A stretch of 64,000 bases of DNA from an uncultured Endozoicomonas sp. (GCF_947495845.1 NZ_CANMAO010000003.1:124001-188000), one strand, 5' to 3'. Shown: positions 29,436-39,204, counted from the stretch's first letter. Numbers and translations: made by a program. Notes: generated by a model not told the origin, from the letters alone.

Positions 29436-29978
29436 TTACTTCTTCTTTTTGGGGGCAATAACCATGATCAATTGACGACCTTCCATTTTTGGAAACTGTT
29501 CAACGGTTCCGAGTTCTTCCAGGTCTTTTTCAACCCGTTTCATCAGATCCATGCCCAGTTCCTGGTGAGCCATCTCACGACCACGATAGCGAAGGGAGAC
29601 CTTCGCCTTGTTGCCCTCAGTCAGGAAACGTACCAGGTTGCGCAGTTTTACCTGGTAATCTCCTTCTTCAGTACCCGGGCGAAATTTAACTTCTTTCACC
29701 TGGATGACAGTCTGCTTCTTCTTGGCCGCAGCCTTCTGTTTTTTCGACTCGTACGTGTGCTTACCAAAATCCAGGATTTTGCAGACCGGCGGTTCGCTGG
29801 TCGCATTAATTTCAACCAGATCCAGCCCCGCTTCCTGAGCCATGGCCAGAGCATCAACTGTGTCTACAACTCCGACCTGTTCCCCGTCTGCCGCGATAAG
29901 CCGGACTTCTTTTGCACGGATATTTTCATTAATCGGAGCCTTTACCGGGCGGCGATCACGGAAGCTGTTGCGTCTGAT
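29436..29978 (-). CDS. infC: Translation initiation factor IF-3, probable AUC start
   Basis: Binds the 30S subunit and checks start-codon and initiator-tRNA choice. The N-domain ([20 protein letters not shown]) and C-domain ([26 protein letters not shown], ending in IAPKKKK) are standard. No ATG is suitably placed: homologues begin about where [11 protein letters not shown] starts here, and an AGGAG at eight bases precedes that ATC codon (29978). A non-AUG start is the known autoregulatory device of infC (usually AUU). Reading from 30026 would add an unlikely leader peptide. Length from the ATC is 180 residues, as in E. coli. Confidence 0.93.
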   Translation of the reverse strand: MRRNSFRDRRPVKAPINENIRAKEVRLIAADGEQVGVVDTVDALAMAQEAGLDLVEINATSEPPVCKILDFGKHTYESKKQKAAAKKKQTVIQVKEVKFRPGTEEGDYQVKLRNLVRFLTEGNKAKVSLRYRGREMAHQELGMDLMKRVEKDLEELGTVEQFPKMEGRQLIMVIAPKKKK

Positions 29979-30011
29979 GGTTGTATCTCCTGTGTAAGCA
30001 ACATAGTACGC

Positions 30012-30050
30012 CCCGATGGTCGTCATCGATTTTACTCATCAACCATCGGG
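30012..30050 (-). promoter_or_regulatory. Stem-loop between thrS and infC
   Basis: CCCGATGGT pairs with ACCATCGGG across a 21-base loop in the thrS-infC gap. No T-run follows. It could tune infC expression or be a processing site; sequence alone does not decide. Confidence 0.5.
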
Positions 30051-30083
30051 ACAATTTTTCAAGCAGGCTAGCAAGCCGAATGT

Positions 30084-32006
30084 TCAGGCTGTACGACCAC
30101 GCTTGAGAACGTCAGAGTTAAGACGCTCTTTAAACTCGTCAATGGACATAATGCCCAAATCTTCACCGGTACGGGTACGAACCGCAACGGTATTGTTTTC
30201 CATTTCCTTATCACCGATCACCAGCAGATAAGGCACCTTCATTAAGGTGTGTTCGCGGATTTTAAAGCCGATCTTCTCGTTTCTCAAGTCCGCTTTTACC
30301 CTAATACCCTTTTCAGACAACATTTTTTCCATATTTATGGCGTAATCTGCTTGTCTGTCGGTGATATTGAGGATCACAGCCTGAGTCGGAGCCAGCCAAA
30401 CCGGCATAGCGCCTTCGTAGTGTTCGATCAGAATGCCGATGAAGCGCTCGAAGGAACCCAGAGTAGCGCGATGCAACATAACCGGAGTTTTGCGCTCACC
30501 GCTTTCATCCACATATTCCGCACCGAGTCGACCTGGCATGGAGAAATCCACTTGAATAGTACCACACTGCCATACCCGACCGATGCAGTCTTTCAGGGAA
30601 AATTCGATTTTAGGTCCGTAGAATGCACCTTCACCGGGCAGTTCTTCCCATGGAAGCTCTGCAGCATTAAGGGCATCTGCCAGTGCCTTTTCGGCTTTAT
30701 CCCATACTTCATCAGAACCTACGCGCTTTTCCGGGCGAGTAGAGAGCTTGTACAGCATATTTTCACGGTCGAAACCAAAATCATCGTACACGCTGTGCAG
30801 GAAGTCGATAAATTCAGATACTTCCTGCTGAATCTGATTTTCAGTACAGAAAATGTGGGCATCATCCTGCACAAAGCCACGGACACGCATCAGACCGTGC
30901 AGAGAACCGGAAGGTTCGTTACGGTGACAGGAACCAAATTCCGCCAGTCGCAGAGGCAAATCACGGTAGCTTTTTAAGCCCTGATTAAAGACCTGAACGT
31001 GACACGGACAGTTCATGGGCTTGATGGCCATGTCTTTGTTTTCGGAACTGGTGGTAAACATGCCATCGGCGTATTTATCCCAGTGACCGGATTTTTCCCA
31101 CAGGCTGCGATCCACCAGCTGAGGGGTTTTGATCTCTTCGTAACCGGCCAGGCGCTGCTTAGTGCGCATGTACTGTTCCAGCTCTTGATAAATCGCCCAG
31201 CCATTTGGGTGCCAAAACACCATGCCCGGCGCTTCTTCCTGCATATGAAACAGATCGAGCTTTTTGGCCAGCTTACGGTGATCACGCTTTTCTGCTTCTT
31301 CCAGACGATGCAAGTAAGCCTTCAGGGCTTTTTTATCTTCCCAGGCAGTACCGTAAACGCGAGTCAACATTTCATTATTGGAATCGCCACGCCAGTAAGC
31401 ACCAGCAACACGCATCAGTTTGAAGGCTTTCAATTTGCCGGTGGACGGCACATGAGGGCCACGACACAAATCCATCCACTCACCCTGACGGTAAACGGAA
31501 ATTTCTTCATTGCCCGGCAGATCGTTGATGATCTGAACTTTGTATTCTTCGCCCATGGCTTTGAAAGCACTGGTCGCTTCGTCGCGCGTCATCACTGCAC
31601 GTTCAATGGCGAGATCCTGCTTGGCGATCTCTTCCATGCGTTTTTCGATTTTGGCCAGGTCATCCATATTGAAAGGACGCTCGTAGGCAAAATCGTAATA
31701 AAAGCCGTTTTCGATGACTGGCCCAATGGTTACCTGAGCCCCCGGGAACAAATCCTGAGTTGCCATGGCCAGCAAGTGCGCGGTGGAGTGGCGAATCACA
31801 TCCACCCCTTCTTCATCACGGGTGGTGATGATGGCTAATTCTGAGTCTTCGCTGATTTTTTCGCTGGCGTCCACCAGCTGGCCATTCACTCGACCAGCAA
31901 GGGTCGCTTTGGCCAAACCCGGACCGATGTCCTGGGCTACTTCCATTACAGATACTGCGTCAGCAAACTCGCGTTTACTGCCATCGGGAAGTGTAATAAC
32001 GGGCAT
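30084..32006 (-). CDS. thrS: Threonine-tRNA ligase
   Basis: 640 residues from the ATG at 32006 ([14 protein letters not shown], with AGGAA ahead); an upstream frame extension is not supported. The TGS domain (1-62), the SAD editing domain ([12 protein letters not shown]...GRVNGQ region), the class II catalytic core with [21 protein letters not shown], and the C-terminal anticodon domain are all present. It charges tRNA-Thr. The leader mRNA holds three anticodon-arm mimics, so translation is probably repressed by ThrS itself. Confidence 0.98.
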   Translation of the reverse strand: MPVITLPDGSKREFADAVSVMEVAQDIGPGLAKATLAGRVNGQLVDASEKISEDSELAIITTRDEEGVDVIRHSTAHLLAMATQDLFPGAQVTIGPVIENGFYYDFAYERPFNMDDLAKIEKRMEEIAKQDLAIERAVMTRDEATSAFKAMGEEYKVQIINDLPGNEEISVYRQGEWMDLCRGPHVPSTGKLKAFKLMRVAGAYWRGDSNNEMLTRVYGTAWEDKKALKAYLHRLEEAEKRDHRKLAKKLDLFHMQEEAPGMVFWHPNGWAIYQELEQYMRTKQRLAGYEEIKTPQLVDRSLWEKSGHWDKYADGMFTTSSENKDMAIKPMNCPCHVQVFNQGLKSYRDLPLRLAEFGSCHRNEPSGSLHGLMRVRGFVQDDAHIFCTENQIQQEVSEFIDFLHSVYDDFGFDRENMLYKLSTRPEKRVGSDEVWDKAEKALADALNAAELPWEELPGEGAFYGPKIEFSLKDCIGRVWQCGTIQVDFSMPGRLGAEYVDESGERKTPVMLHRATLGSFERFIGILIEHYEGAMPVWLAPTQAVILNITDRQADYAINMEKMLSEKGIRVKADLRNEKIGFKIREHTLMKVPYLLVIGDKEMENNTVAVRTRTGEDLGIMSIDEFKERLNSDVLKRGRTA

Positions 32007-32039
32007 GAAAGATTCCTTAGATTGTTTCACTTTTCAGTG

Positions 32040-32130
32040 GCAACCCGTACCGGGGGCTGCTTGTTCTTTAACCACTAACCCATACGCAGGGCTAAGGCTG
32101 TTGCCAGTGGCAATCCATACAAAGGATTGC
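32040..32130 (-). promoter_or_regulatory. thrS operator: three tRNA-Thr anticodon-arm mimics
   Basis: On the reverse strand, three hairpins each have a seven-pair stem and a seven-base loop. They lie at 32130-32110 (perfect stem GCAATCC/GGATTGC, loop TTTGTAT), 32095-32075 (TTAGCCC/GGGTTAG, loop TGCGTAT) and 32060-32040 (GCAGCCC/GGGTTGC, loop CCGGTAC). Loop positions 3-5, where an anticodon would sit, read TGT, CGT and GGT, the three threonine isoacceptor anticodons, each followed by A. The last hairpin ends about 20 bases before the thrS ribosome site. E. coli thrS is known to use tRNA-like leader domains for ThrS-mediated repression; three mimics with three anticodons is what the sequence shows here. 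Confidence 0.85.
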
Positions 32131-32482
32131 ATGAATTTTCTCAACGTCTATTCAGGAAGAATGATAAACAAGGGGGAGAAAATCACAGATTAACCAAGAT
32201 ATCATCCTCGTTATAACGCCTCAGTGTCAAGCTTGAAGCAACACGATCATAGGCTTCATGGCTACCGGCAAACATCATGACAAAGCACAAATCACAGCGC
32301 GCCATTTGTAAGCCGTCAGTTCTTTCACTACTTTCATTAAGTGCTTAGGAAGAGAGCGTGCCATAACCATCCTTTCAGACCGAAGCCACAATTGTGTGAA
32401 GCCCATTTACAACAGAGTTGTCTCGTCATTGCACTTTGCAATACCCCTCCTATTTATAGTTTCTTCTTTAATGAGGATCGCT

Positions 32483-33832
32483 ATGCTGCTGCACCTGCTC
32501 AAAACACATTCTCTTGCTTTTCGCCTTGTCGCGAAACCACTCTTCCTATTGACGACAATATTGATCACCAACTCAGGTCATGGGTTCTATAAACACAATG
32601 GGACGCCAAACCTTGAGTACATATCTGGCGATTACGCTGAAGAAATTGGTTCAGATATTCCAGAGCCTGCAAAAGAAGTGCTGGCGCTTCGCTTAACAGA
32701 ACTGGAAGGCAAGCTGACAGAAAGCATCAAAGCGATCAACAACCCAGAGCTCACTGCATTTTACGATTCGGTGTTCAGTGCCCAGAGCCAATATTCACTG
32801 ACATCACCGGAAGAGCTGATCGACTTGATCAAACAACCCAGTAAAGACAGCGCGCCTTTATCAGTAAAAGACAGCGCTCAAATATACCTGCAATTGATGT
32901 TTTTCCTGTCCGCCTATACACACCCAGAGGCAGAGGACTATATTTCATCGGACAAGCTGTCCATTCTGCCCATCACGAACCTGCCATTAGACCTACCCAA
33001 TGGCCAGTTAGTCAGCCTGTTCATCGATGAAAACCTGTTGACTGGAAAAGCCATCGCGCCGCAGGTCGTATCGCCAAGATCGGCCACCTACCTGTACCAG
33101 TCTCCCATTGACGTTTATCTTGCCAAGCTTCCTGACAACACGGTGCTCAAGTTATCTGAAAACAGTTATGAGGCCAGCGTCAAATTGTTATTCCTTCTGT
33201 ATACGGACTTCATGAATGATATGAAGACGCAACTTTCCAAAAAAACAGATGGGCAACAAACCGCTCACCCTGCCGCAAAACTTAACCCTATGTTTCGTCA
33301 ATTCAAGGCTTTTCTACAAGACCTTGAACCCTACCTGCCTACTAACCTGATTGATCAATCAAGCTCAACTGCCAGAGCGCTTTCAGAAGTACTCAATACA
33401 AAAACTCTGCTAATTTATGATGGGCTTAACGATGAAACGGCCAATGAAAAAATAGTGAAAGATTACAATGCGATTCTGTCATTTCTGCATTCAATGGCTA
33501 ATAAGCTCGATGTACCGGCCAAAGCATTATCACACCTGAGAATCACCTCCTCTGACGTGAAAAACTGTGCAACCTGTGTTCAGGTCGGTATTGAAGAGTC
33601 CGGTGGTGCAGACGCTTCCGCGGAGATCAATGGGGAGCTCAGTGAGCACATGCAGAAAGTACAGGCAATATTCAAGGGCATGCTCGATAAAGAGCGAACC
33701 GTCCATATCAACGTCATCAACTCTCTTCTTGCCCACATGAAAAACAACATGATTAACCGTATTAACGAAGAGTTTGAAATCTGCCTGAAACAGATCGCTG
33801 AAGAGTACGAGCTGGCTGCAGCTGCTCTCTAA
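32483..33832 (+). CDS. Exported hypothetical protein
   Basis: Predicted 449 residues. The ATG at 32483 has an AGGA ribosome site and opens a signal-peptide-like stretch (KTHSLAFRLVAKPLFLLTTILI); other in-frame starts exist at 32396 (GTG) and 32471. The remainder is largely helical, with a CATC pair near DVKNCATCVQVG and several heptad-like Leu/Met runs toward the C-terminus. No known family is recognised. It is divergent from thrS and not obviously linked to the glutamine synthetase-like gene that follows. Confidence 0.65.
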   Translation: MLLHLLKTHSLAFRLVAKPLFLLTTILITNSGHGFYKHNGTPNLEYISGDYAEEIGSDIPEPAKEVLALRLTELEGKLTESIKAINNPELTAFYDSVFSAQSQYSLTSPEELIDLIKQPSKDSAPLSVKDSAQIYLQLMFFLSAYTHPEAEDYISSDKLSILPITNLPLDLPNGQLVSLFIDENLLTGKAIAPQVVSPRSATYLYQSPIDVYLAKLPDNTVLKLSENSYEASVKLLFLLYTDFMNDMKTQLSKKTDGQQTAHPAAKLNPMFRQFKAFLQDLEPYLPTNLIDQSSSTARALSEVLNTKTLLIYDGLNDETANEKIVKDYNAILSFLHSMANKLDVPAKALSHLRITSSDVKNCATCVQVGIEESGGADASAEINGELSEHMQKVQAIFKGMLDKERTVHINVINSLLAHMKNNMINRINEEFEICLKQIAEEYELAAAAL

Positions 33833-33913
33833 AGCGGCACTGCAACATTGCGCCCGGAACACTCGGGCGCAATTCAGTAACCCCGATATTCACAGAGATA
33901 CCAGACGCCTTTA

Positions 33914-35272
33914 TTAAGCCGTTTTCAACAACAACGATGTTTCAAGAGCGGTTATATGGCTTTCAAACTGCTGCAGTTCTGCCCTTTTACAGACAGTGTA
34001 AAGGTCAATATATGACTGAGGAATGTAATGTTTAAGCAACTGACTCCTGGCCAAACAAGACAAAGCATCCGCAGGCCTGTGAGGTAACAATGGCATATCA
34101 TTATCAGCCTCTGGTAATGCTTCTGCCGGTGGCACCAATTCATTCTCGATACCATACAGCATACCGGCTAACACTGACGCCAGCGTCAAATAGGGATTGG
34201 CATCCGCTCCCGCTACCCGATGCTCAATTCGACGATCTTCACGACCACTGACCGGAATCCGTAAAGAAACCGTTCGGTTGTTATGTCCCCAGCAAGCCTG
34301 AAGCGGAACGTACATATCCGGCACCAGCCGCCGGTAAGAATTCACATTAGGGCATAACAAAGCCACGGTTTCTGGCATTAACTCAATGGAACCAGCAATG
34401 GCCTGTCGTAACAGAACGCTGTCCTCTCCATCGCTATTGGCAAACACATTCTCACCAACATCATCCTGAAGACTGACGTGTATGTGCAACCCATTACCCG
34501 GGTGCTCTTCGTAGGGTTTCGCCATAAACGTGGCTTCATAGTTGTATCGAGCAGCCACTTCGCGGATGAGACGTTTAAGCATAATGGCATGATCGCAGGC
34601 CGCCAGAGGGTCATCCCCATGCTTCAAATTAATTTCAAATTGCCCCGGTGCCGCTTCGGCAACTGCGGAGTCCGCTGGTACGCCCTGTGATTTAGCCAGC
34701 TGATTCACATCATTAAGAAAGCCGGCAAAGTCGCTCAGGCCATCAACAGAATACACTTGCCCCATGGTTTCACGAACACCACTAACACAGCCTATTGGTG
34801 GTTGCAGGGTACCTTCTTTATTGCGTTCAGGATCCACCAGATAAAATTCCAGTTCCAACGCAACCACTGGATTCAAGCCCAACCCGTTAAATCGCTCAAC
34901 AATGGGTTTTAAAACATTTCTGGGTTCATAGGGAAAATCGCTGCCGTCTTCATTCACCATGGTTAAAAACACCTGGGCGATTTTCTCAGGATCCGTTGCG
35001 GAGGGTGCCAGTGTGCCCAATAAAGGAAGGCAAAGGTTGTCAGGCTCCCCAATGGTCATGCCCAACCCTGCTTCTTCTATCGTCACACCGGTGATATCCA
35101 GAGAAAACACAGAGCAGGGCAGATAACAGCCTTGTTCAATTTTTTGAAATGAGGATGCGGGCAGCCGCTTGCCTCGGACAAAGCCATTGATATCAGGCAG
35201 CAGTGTGTCTATGTATTCTGTCTGAGGATACCGTTCAAGATAATCAGCCAGCTCTTCGGTAAACTTAGGCAT
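33914..35272 (-). CDS. Glutamine synthetase-family ligase, PuuA-like
   Basis: 452 residues, class I glutamine synthetase fold. N-terminal region is DTLLPDINGFVRGKRLP; the catalytic domain has EAAPGQFEINLKHG, the nucleotide-binding NGLHIHVSL, NSYRRLVPDMYVP and the AGADANPYLTLASVLAGML block. This sub-family includes gamma-glutamylputrescine synthetase (PuuA). Whether the substrate is putrescine or another amine is not shown. No other puu gene is seen. Divergent neighbour is alanine dehydrogenase. Confidence 0.88.
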   Translation of the reverse strand: MPKFTEELADYLERYPQTEYIDTLLPDINGFVRGKRLPASSFQKIEQGCYLPCSVFSLDITGVTIEEAGLGMTIGEPDNLCLPLLGTLAPSATDPEKIAQVFLTMVNEDGSDFPYEPRNVLKPIVERFNGLGLNPVVALELEFYLVDPERNKEGTLQPPIGCVSGVRETMGQVYSVDGLSDFAGFLNDVNQLAKSQGVPADSAVAEAAPGQFEINLKHGDDPLAACDHAIMLKRLIREVAARYNYEATFMAKPYEEHPGNGLHIHVSLQDDVGENVFANSDGEDSVLLRQAIAGSIELMPETVALLCPNVNSYRRLVPDMYVPLQACWGHNNRTVSLRIPVSGREDRRIEHRVAGADANPYLTLASVLAGMLYGIENELVPPAEALPEADNDMPLLPHRPADALSCLARSQLLKHYIPQSYIDLYTVCKRAELQQFESHITALETSLLLKTA

Positions 35273-35578
35273 ACAACAATCCTTTCATGTTCTGGAATCC
35301 CAGCCTCCAAGGCCTTTCCAATTATTATTATTCGTATACTTTCAGATCTCATACTGCCCAAAGAACCCGAAGCGTTCAATATTTTAAACACGCTTCCAGA
35401 AAAAATGACGCTGAAACGGTCACTTTATCGATAACACCAGCTAAAAGCTAAAAAGACCGCTCAAGCAATATTTACCAGTGAATTAAACTAATATTTATGT
35501 ATTTTCAAGACATAAATCTATGAGATTTCATGTTAAATATTGATAAACCCCCATGCAAATAAGATCACGGAGTTGAAT

Positions 35579-36700
35579 ATGCGGATTGGCGTACCTAAGG
35601 AAATAAAAAATCACGAATACCGTGTAGGCCTCACTCCAGCAGCGGTTGCTGAGCTAGTGAATAATGGACACCAAGTGTGTGTTGAAGATCAGGCCGGTGT
35701 CGGTGTTGGATTCTTCAACGAAGATTACGAAGCTGCAGGCGCAACCATCCTTGGGACTGCCGATGCCATCTTTGAAGCCGCAGAGCTTATTGTCAAAGTG
35801 AAAGAGCCTCAGGCCGTGGAACGTGCCCGGTTAAAGCCTCATCATACCCTCTTCACCTATCTACACCTTGCCCCAGATGTTCCACAAACCAATGACCTGA
35901 TCAACTCTGGTGCCACCTGCATTGCTTACGAAACCGTAACCGATGCCCACGGCCGCCTGCCTTTACTGGCACCAATGTCTGAAGTAGCCGGTCGTATGTC
36001 GATTCAAGCCGGCGCTCGCTGTCTTGAAAAATCCATGGAAGGCCGCGGTATGTTACTGGGTGGCGTTCCTGGCGTAGAACCTGCCAAAGTGGTGATTATT
36101 GGCGCTGGTGTCGTCGGTCAAAATGCCACTGCCATGGCTGTTGGCATGGGCGCCAACGTGGTTGTGCTGGATCGTTCGGTGGACGCCCTGCGTAAACTGG
36201 ACGCCCAGTATGGCAACCGTGTTCGCACGGTATACTCCACAGCGCTTTCCATCGAGCAACATGTCCTGTCTGCTGATCTGGTCATCGGTGGTGTTCTGCT
36301 GCCAGGTGCTGCTGCTCCGAAGCTGATTACCAAAGCACTGGTAGAAAAAATGAAGCCGGGCTCTGTGATTGTGGATGTTGCCATCGATCAGGGTGGTTGC
36401 GCTGAAACGGCCAAAGCCACCACTCATGCTGAACCAACCTACATTGTTGATGATGTGGTTCACTACTGTGTTGCCAACATGCCGGGCGCTGTTGCCAGAA
36501 CCTCTACACTGGCACTGAACAACGCTACCCTACCTTATGTTCTGCAAATTGCTAATAAAGGTGCTCGCAAGGCACTGGAAGACAATCCTCACTTGCTGGA
36601 AGGCCTGAATGTCTGCAAAGGCATCGTCACCTGCGAATCCGTTGCTGAAGCTCAAAACCTGGCGTATAAGCCTGCTTCAGAAATGGTAAAAGAGATTTAA
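35579..36700 (+). CDS. ald: Alanine dehydrogenase
   Basis: 373 residues from the ATG at 35579 (MRIGVPKEIKNHEYRVGLTP, preceded by CGGAG); an upstream ATG adds a non-homologous 13 residues. K74-region (ELIVKVKEPQ) and H95-region (FTYLHLAPD) hold the active-site Lys and His, and NAD binding is at VIIGAGVVGQNATAMAVGMG. It converts alanine and pyruvate reversibly, releasing ammonium. Divergence from the glutamine synthetase-like gene could suggest nitrogen recycling. Confidence 0.96.
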   Translation: MRIGVPKEIKNHEYRVGLTPAAVAELVNNGHQVCVEDQAGVGVGFFNEDYEAAGATILGTADAIFEAAELIVKVKEPQAVERARLKPHHTLFTYLHLAPDVPQTNDLINSGATCIAYETVTDAHGRLPLLAPMSEVAGRMSIQAGARCLEKSMEGRGMLLGGVPGVEPAKVVIIGAGVVGQNATAMAVGMGANVVVLDRSVDALRKLDAQYGNRVRTVYSTALSIEQHVLSADLVIGGVLLPGAAAPKLITKALVEKMKPGSVIVDVAIDQGGCAETAKATTHAEPTYIVDDVVHYCVANMPGAVARTSTLALNNATLPYVLQIANKGARKALEDNPHLLEGLNVCKGIVTCESVAEAQNLAYKPASEMVKEI

Positions 36701-36776
36701 TCTCTGTCTTGATGGCCTTCAATGAAGGCCATCAGATCTATTTACCCCTGTTTTATTCCCTACTGTATTTCCTGCT

Positions 36777-36962
36777 TTAAAGTAACCACCAGCCTAATAT
36801 CTGAACGGTTATCAACACTGAAACCCCCTGTAATAATGTCGCTGCCGTCATCGTATCCATCCCCGAAAACTCCGCGATCACCCAGAAGAAACTGTCGTTC
36901 ATGTGGGCACCGGTCATTGATCCACCGCCACACCCTAGACTCTCTTTTTCAGCGTCCCGGTT
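36777..36962 (-). pseudogene. C-terminal remnant of a GntP-family gluconate permease
   Basis: The reverse strand codes for about 62 residues ending in SMTGAHMNDSFFWVIAEFSG, then MDTMTAATLL and QGVSVLITVQILGWWLL before TAA. AHxNDSxFW is the conserved end of GntP/gluconate transporters. A stop at 36963-36965 interrupts the frame and no further homology is seen upstream, so it is a decayed tail. The rest of 36701-37190 holds no convincing gene; an opposite-strand frame at 36722-37024 is its antisense. Confidence 0.65.
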
Positions 36963-37190
36963 TTATGTTGACGTTATCTCGGCACTATTTCACCACTCTG
37001 GGCCTATTCCCTACTGTCAATTAGCTAAGAAGCCCAATAACCCTGTCAAAAAATAGACTTTCTTCAGCCGTGATCTTGTTTTTAATAATCCCCAACGACG
37101 TTTCAAAAATCTCGTATCTATACTCAGTAGAAATTCCCGGCAATGGGGATCTATAAAAAAAACCAATCGAACCATGGATGGAGATGTACC

Positions 37191-37763
37191 ATGATAAGGC
37201 AACTGAAGTTAACCGCACTGTTTACTGCGGCGTTCATTCTTACCGGCTGTGGCGTCATGAAAACCAGCAGCCAAATGGTCGCTGAAGACTACCCCCATAA
37301 GAAAAGCTGGTCCCAATGTGCCGTTGAAGGCGGCATGACCCTTGGTGTACCTGCCGCCCTGCACAGCCTGGGAGCCGGTGGTGCCGCCGCGGTTGCTGGC
37401 GCCATGGTTGCAGGCATCCACTGCGCTATTGCTGACCAAACACCAACGGCTATCCACTTCGGCTTTGGCTCCACTCATCTGGACGTAAATGATCGGATGA
37501 TACTGGACGCTGTTGCTGCCCGCCTGGGTAAGAATAAGCGCGTCGAGCTGATCGGACATACCTGCAATATCGGACCCGATCAGGTGAACCAGGTGCTTTC
37601 TGAAAATCGTGCCAGCGCCGTTAAAAATTACCTGATGACCCGAGGCATTGCCGCCAGCCGCATCGAAACCAAAGGTGTTGGTTATCGCAAGCCTGCTTTC
37701 AGCAACAAAAAGGAAAAGACCCGCATGAAAAACCGTCGGGTTGAAATGATTATCCATCGTTAA
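37191..37763 (+). CDS. OmpA-family outer-membrane lipoprotein
   Basis: 190 residues from the ATG at 37191. Signal peptide with lipobox LTGC (Cys at about 20), then a Gly/Ala-rich hydrophobic stretch (ALHSLGAGGAAAVAGAMVAG) that could pack in the membrane, then an OmpA-like peptidoglycan-binding domain (about 85-190: IELIGHTCNIG... RASAVKNYLMTRGI... KNRRVEMII). It would tether the outer membrane to the cell wall. An upstream ATG at 37143 lacks lipoprotein features at its N-terminus. Followed by a terminator. Confidence 0.88.
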   Translation: MIRQLKLTALFTAAFILTGCGVMKTSSQMVAEDYPHKKSWSQCAVEGGMTLGVPAALHSLGAGGAAAVAGAMVAGIHCAIADQTPTAIHFGFGSTHLDVNDRMILDAVAARLGKNKRVELIGHTCNIGPDQVNQVLSENRASAVKNYLMTRGIAASRIETKGVGYRKPAFSNKKEKTRMKNRRVEMIIHR

Positions 37764-37784
37764 TCGTTGATGGGTTTGACACAG

Positions 37785-37814
37785 AAAAAGGTACCAGAAA
37801 TGGTACCTTTTTTT
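37785..37814. terminator. Bidirectional terminator
   Basis: AAAAAGGTACCA-GAAA-TGGTACCTTTTTTT: a perfect stem with a T-run on the plus strand and a matching A-run giving T's on the minus. It lies between the convergent OmpA-like and CBS genes. Confidence 0.9.
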
Positions 37815-37822
37815 ATGATTGG

Positions 37823-38311
37823 TTAGAGCGTCATCACTTTCAACAGATCCAAAGCACTGATCAAACCTTTCAGGTTGCCATTTTCAGTGACCATTACCCG
37901 ATGAATACGGCCTTTCACCATAGCTTCAGCCACATTATACAGCGGGGTATCGCCAGAAACCTCAAACACCATCGGCGTCATGATATCGTTCACCAGCGCT
38001 GACTGATCCACCAGATCATGAAAAGAACGCTGATCTTCTGGAGACAGTCCTTTATCTGTCATAGCGTTATAGAAATCGTCATCTCGAAGGGTCATATCCA
38101 CTAACCCACTGCCAGCCTCACGAACAATGTCGGAAAATGACACAACACCTACCAGCTGACCCGCATTATTGACCACCGGCGCGCCGGAAATGCCTTTATC
38201 TGTGAGAAACCGGGCCAGTCGATCCACAGACCAGTCAGAGGGCACTGTGAGTACTTTCTGGCACATAATCTGGGCGGCGGTCATGGTATTTAAAGGGTTA
38301 TCATTAGTCAT
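37823..38311 (-). CDS. CBS-domain protein
   Basis: Predicted 162 residues from the ATG at 38311 (GGGAG at eight bases). Two CBS motifs form a Bateman module: about 12-60 (MCQKVLTVPSDWSVDRLARFLTDKGISGAPVVNN) and about 100-160 (ending HRVMVTENGNLKGLISALDLL). Such modules bind adenosine nucleotides and regulate partners, here unknown. Stand-alone; no catalytic domain. Confidence 0.9.
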   Translation of the reverse strand: MTNDNPLNTMTAAQIMCQKVLTVPSDWSVDRLARFLTDKGISGAPVVNNAGQLVGVVSFSDIVREAGSGLVDMTLRDDDFYNAMTDKGLSPEDQRSFHDLVDQSALVNDIMTPMVFEVSGDTPLYNVAEAMVKGRIHRVMVTENGNLKGLISALDLLKVMTL

Positions 38312-38628
38312 GCTCCTGGCTCCCTGAGTCATTTTGTTTCGCTCAGTATGACCATTGCGGACAACCACTATTTTGACTTAAGTCAACAATCCTCACGAAC
38401 CCCCATCAATCACTGAGCAGTTCATTGTTGAGCTTTTAATCTGGAAAGATATTCTTTTGTTTGCCTGGAACCTACACCAATATCATTTTTAATGGAGTGC
38501 ACTAATTATCTTGTGCAATCGGACCAGGATCATCCATTGCTATAGTCTGACCTAAGTGATAGAAAGCTCCACAGCATAGACAACGACTCAACAGGCAAGT
38601 TTCATGACTGCCTCTGGAACCCATAACA
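38312..38628. other. Intergenic region, no recognised feature
   Basis: About 317 bases between the divergent CBS and oxidoreductase genes. It has no credible gene, repeat or RNA; both promoters are expected here but no clear -35/-10 pair stands out. Confidence 0.6.
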
Positions 38629-39204
38629 ATGAAAACGCTGGTGCTTCTTGCCCACCCCGTGACCGATAGTTTCAACCACAGCATCTTCAACGTGGTCTGC
38701 GAACAGCTTGCACTGAAAGGCCATGAGATCAAAACACTGGACCTGTATCTGGAAGATTTCGAAGCCAGAATGAACGCCAGTGAACGTGAAAATTATATGA
38801 AGAAAGATAACACCGAAACGGTAGACAAATACGTGAAGCAGCTGCAATGGGCGGAGGCGTTAATTATGGTTTACCCAACCTGGTGGATGGGACCGCCGGC
38901 CATTTTGAAGGGGTGGTTTGATCGGGTCTGGTTACCGTCAGTAGTGGCCGAATTTGGCCCGGAAGGCGTCACACCTAAACTCACCAATCTCAAAAAGATT
39001 CAGATTATTACGACCCAGGGAGCGTCGAAATGGCGAATGACACTGATCGGAAACCCTCCACGGAAAATGATGACACTCAGTTTAAAAGCGGTCACGAAAT
39101 GCAAGAATATTGACTGGCTCGCGCTCTACCGAATGGACAAAATTTCCAAACCAGAGCTGAGCCAGTTTCTCGACAAAGTTCGTGAGACAATTAAACGGTT
39201 TTAG
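38629..39204 (+). CDS. Flavodoxin-fold NAD(P)H-quinone oxidoreductase
   Basis: 191 residues of the Flavodoxin_2/NQO1-like family: MKTLVLLAHPVTDSFNHSI is the FMN/FAD phosphate region, and YPTWWMGPPAILKGWFDRVW (about 83-102) the flavin and substrate-contacting block, as in KefF, MdaB and mammalian NQO1. It likely reduces quinones using NAD(P)H in the cytosol. No linked KefC transporter is present, so KefF function is not supported. Start supported by homology to the family's first strand. Confidence 0.88.
   Translation: MKTLVLLAHPVTDSFNHSIFNVVCEQLALKGHEIKTLDLYLEDFEARMNASERENYMKKDNTETVDKYVKQLQWAEALIMVYPTWWMGPPAILKGWFDRVWLPSVVAEFGPEGVTPKLTNLKKIQIITTQGASKWRMTLIGNPPRKMMTLSLKAVTKCKNIDWLALYRMDKISKPELSQFLDKVRETIKRF

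Noticed and set aside
30999-31838. Long open frame on the plus strand opposite thrS
   Set aside because: Antisense to a strongly conserved thrS; the open frame follows from codon bias of the true gene.
32040-32130. True tRNA gene upstream of thrS
   Set aside because: Only anticodon-arm-like hairpins are seen; no D-arm, T-arm or acceptor stem can be formed.
36722-37024. Plus-strand frame of 100 codons after ald
   Set aside because: It is antisense to the GntP remnant, and has no domain or clear ribosome site.
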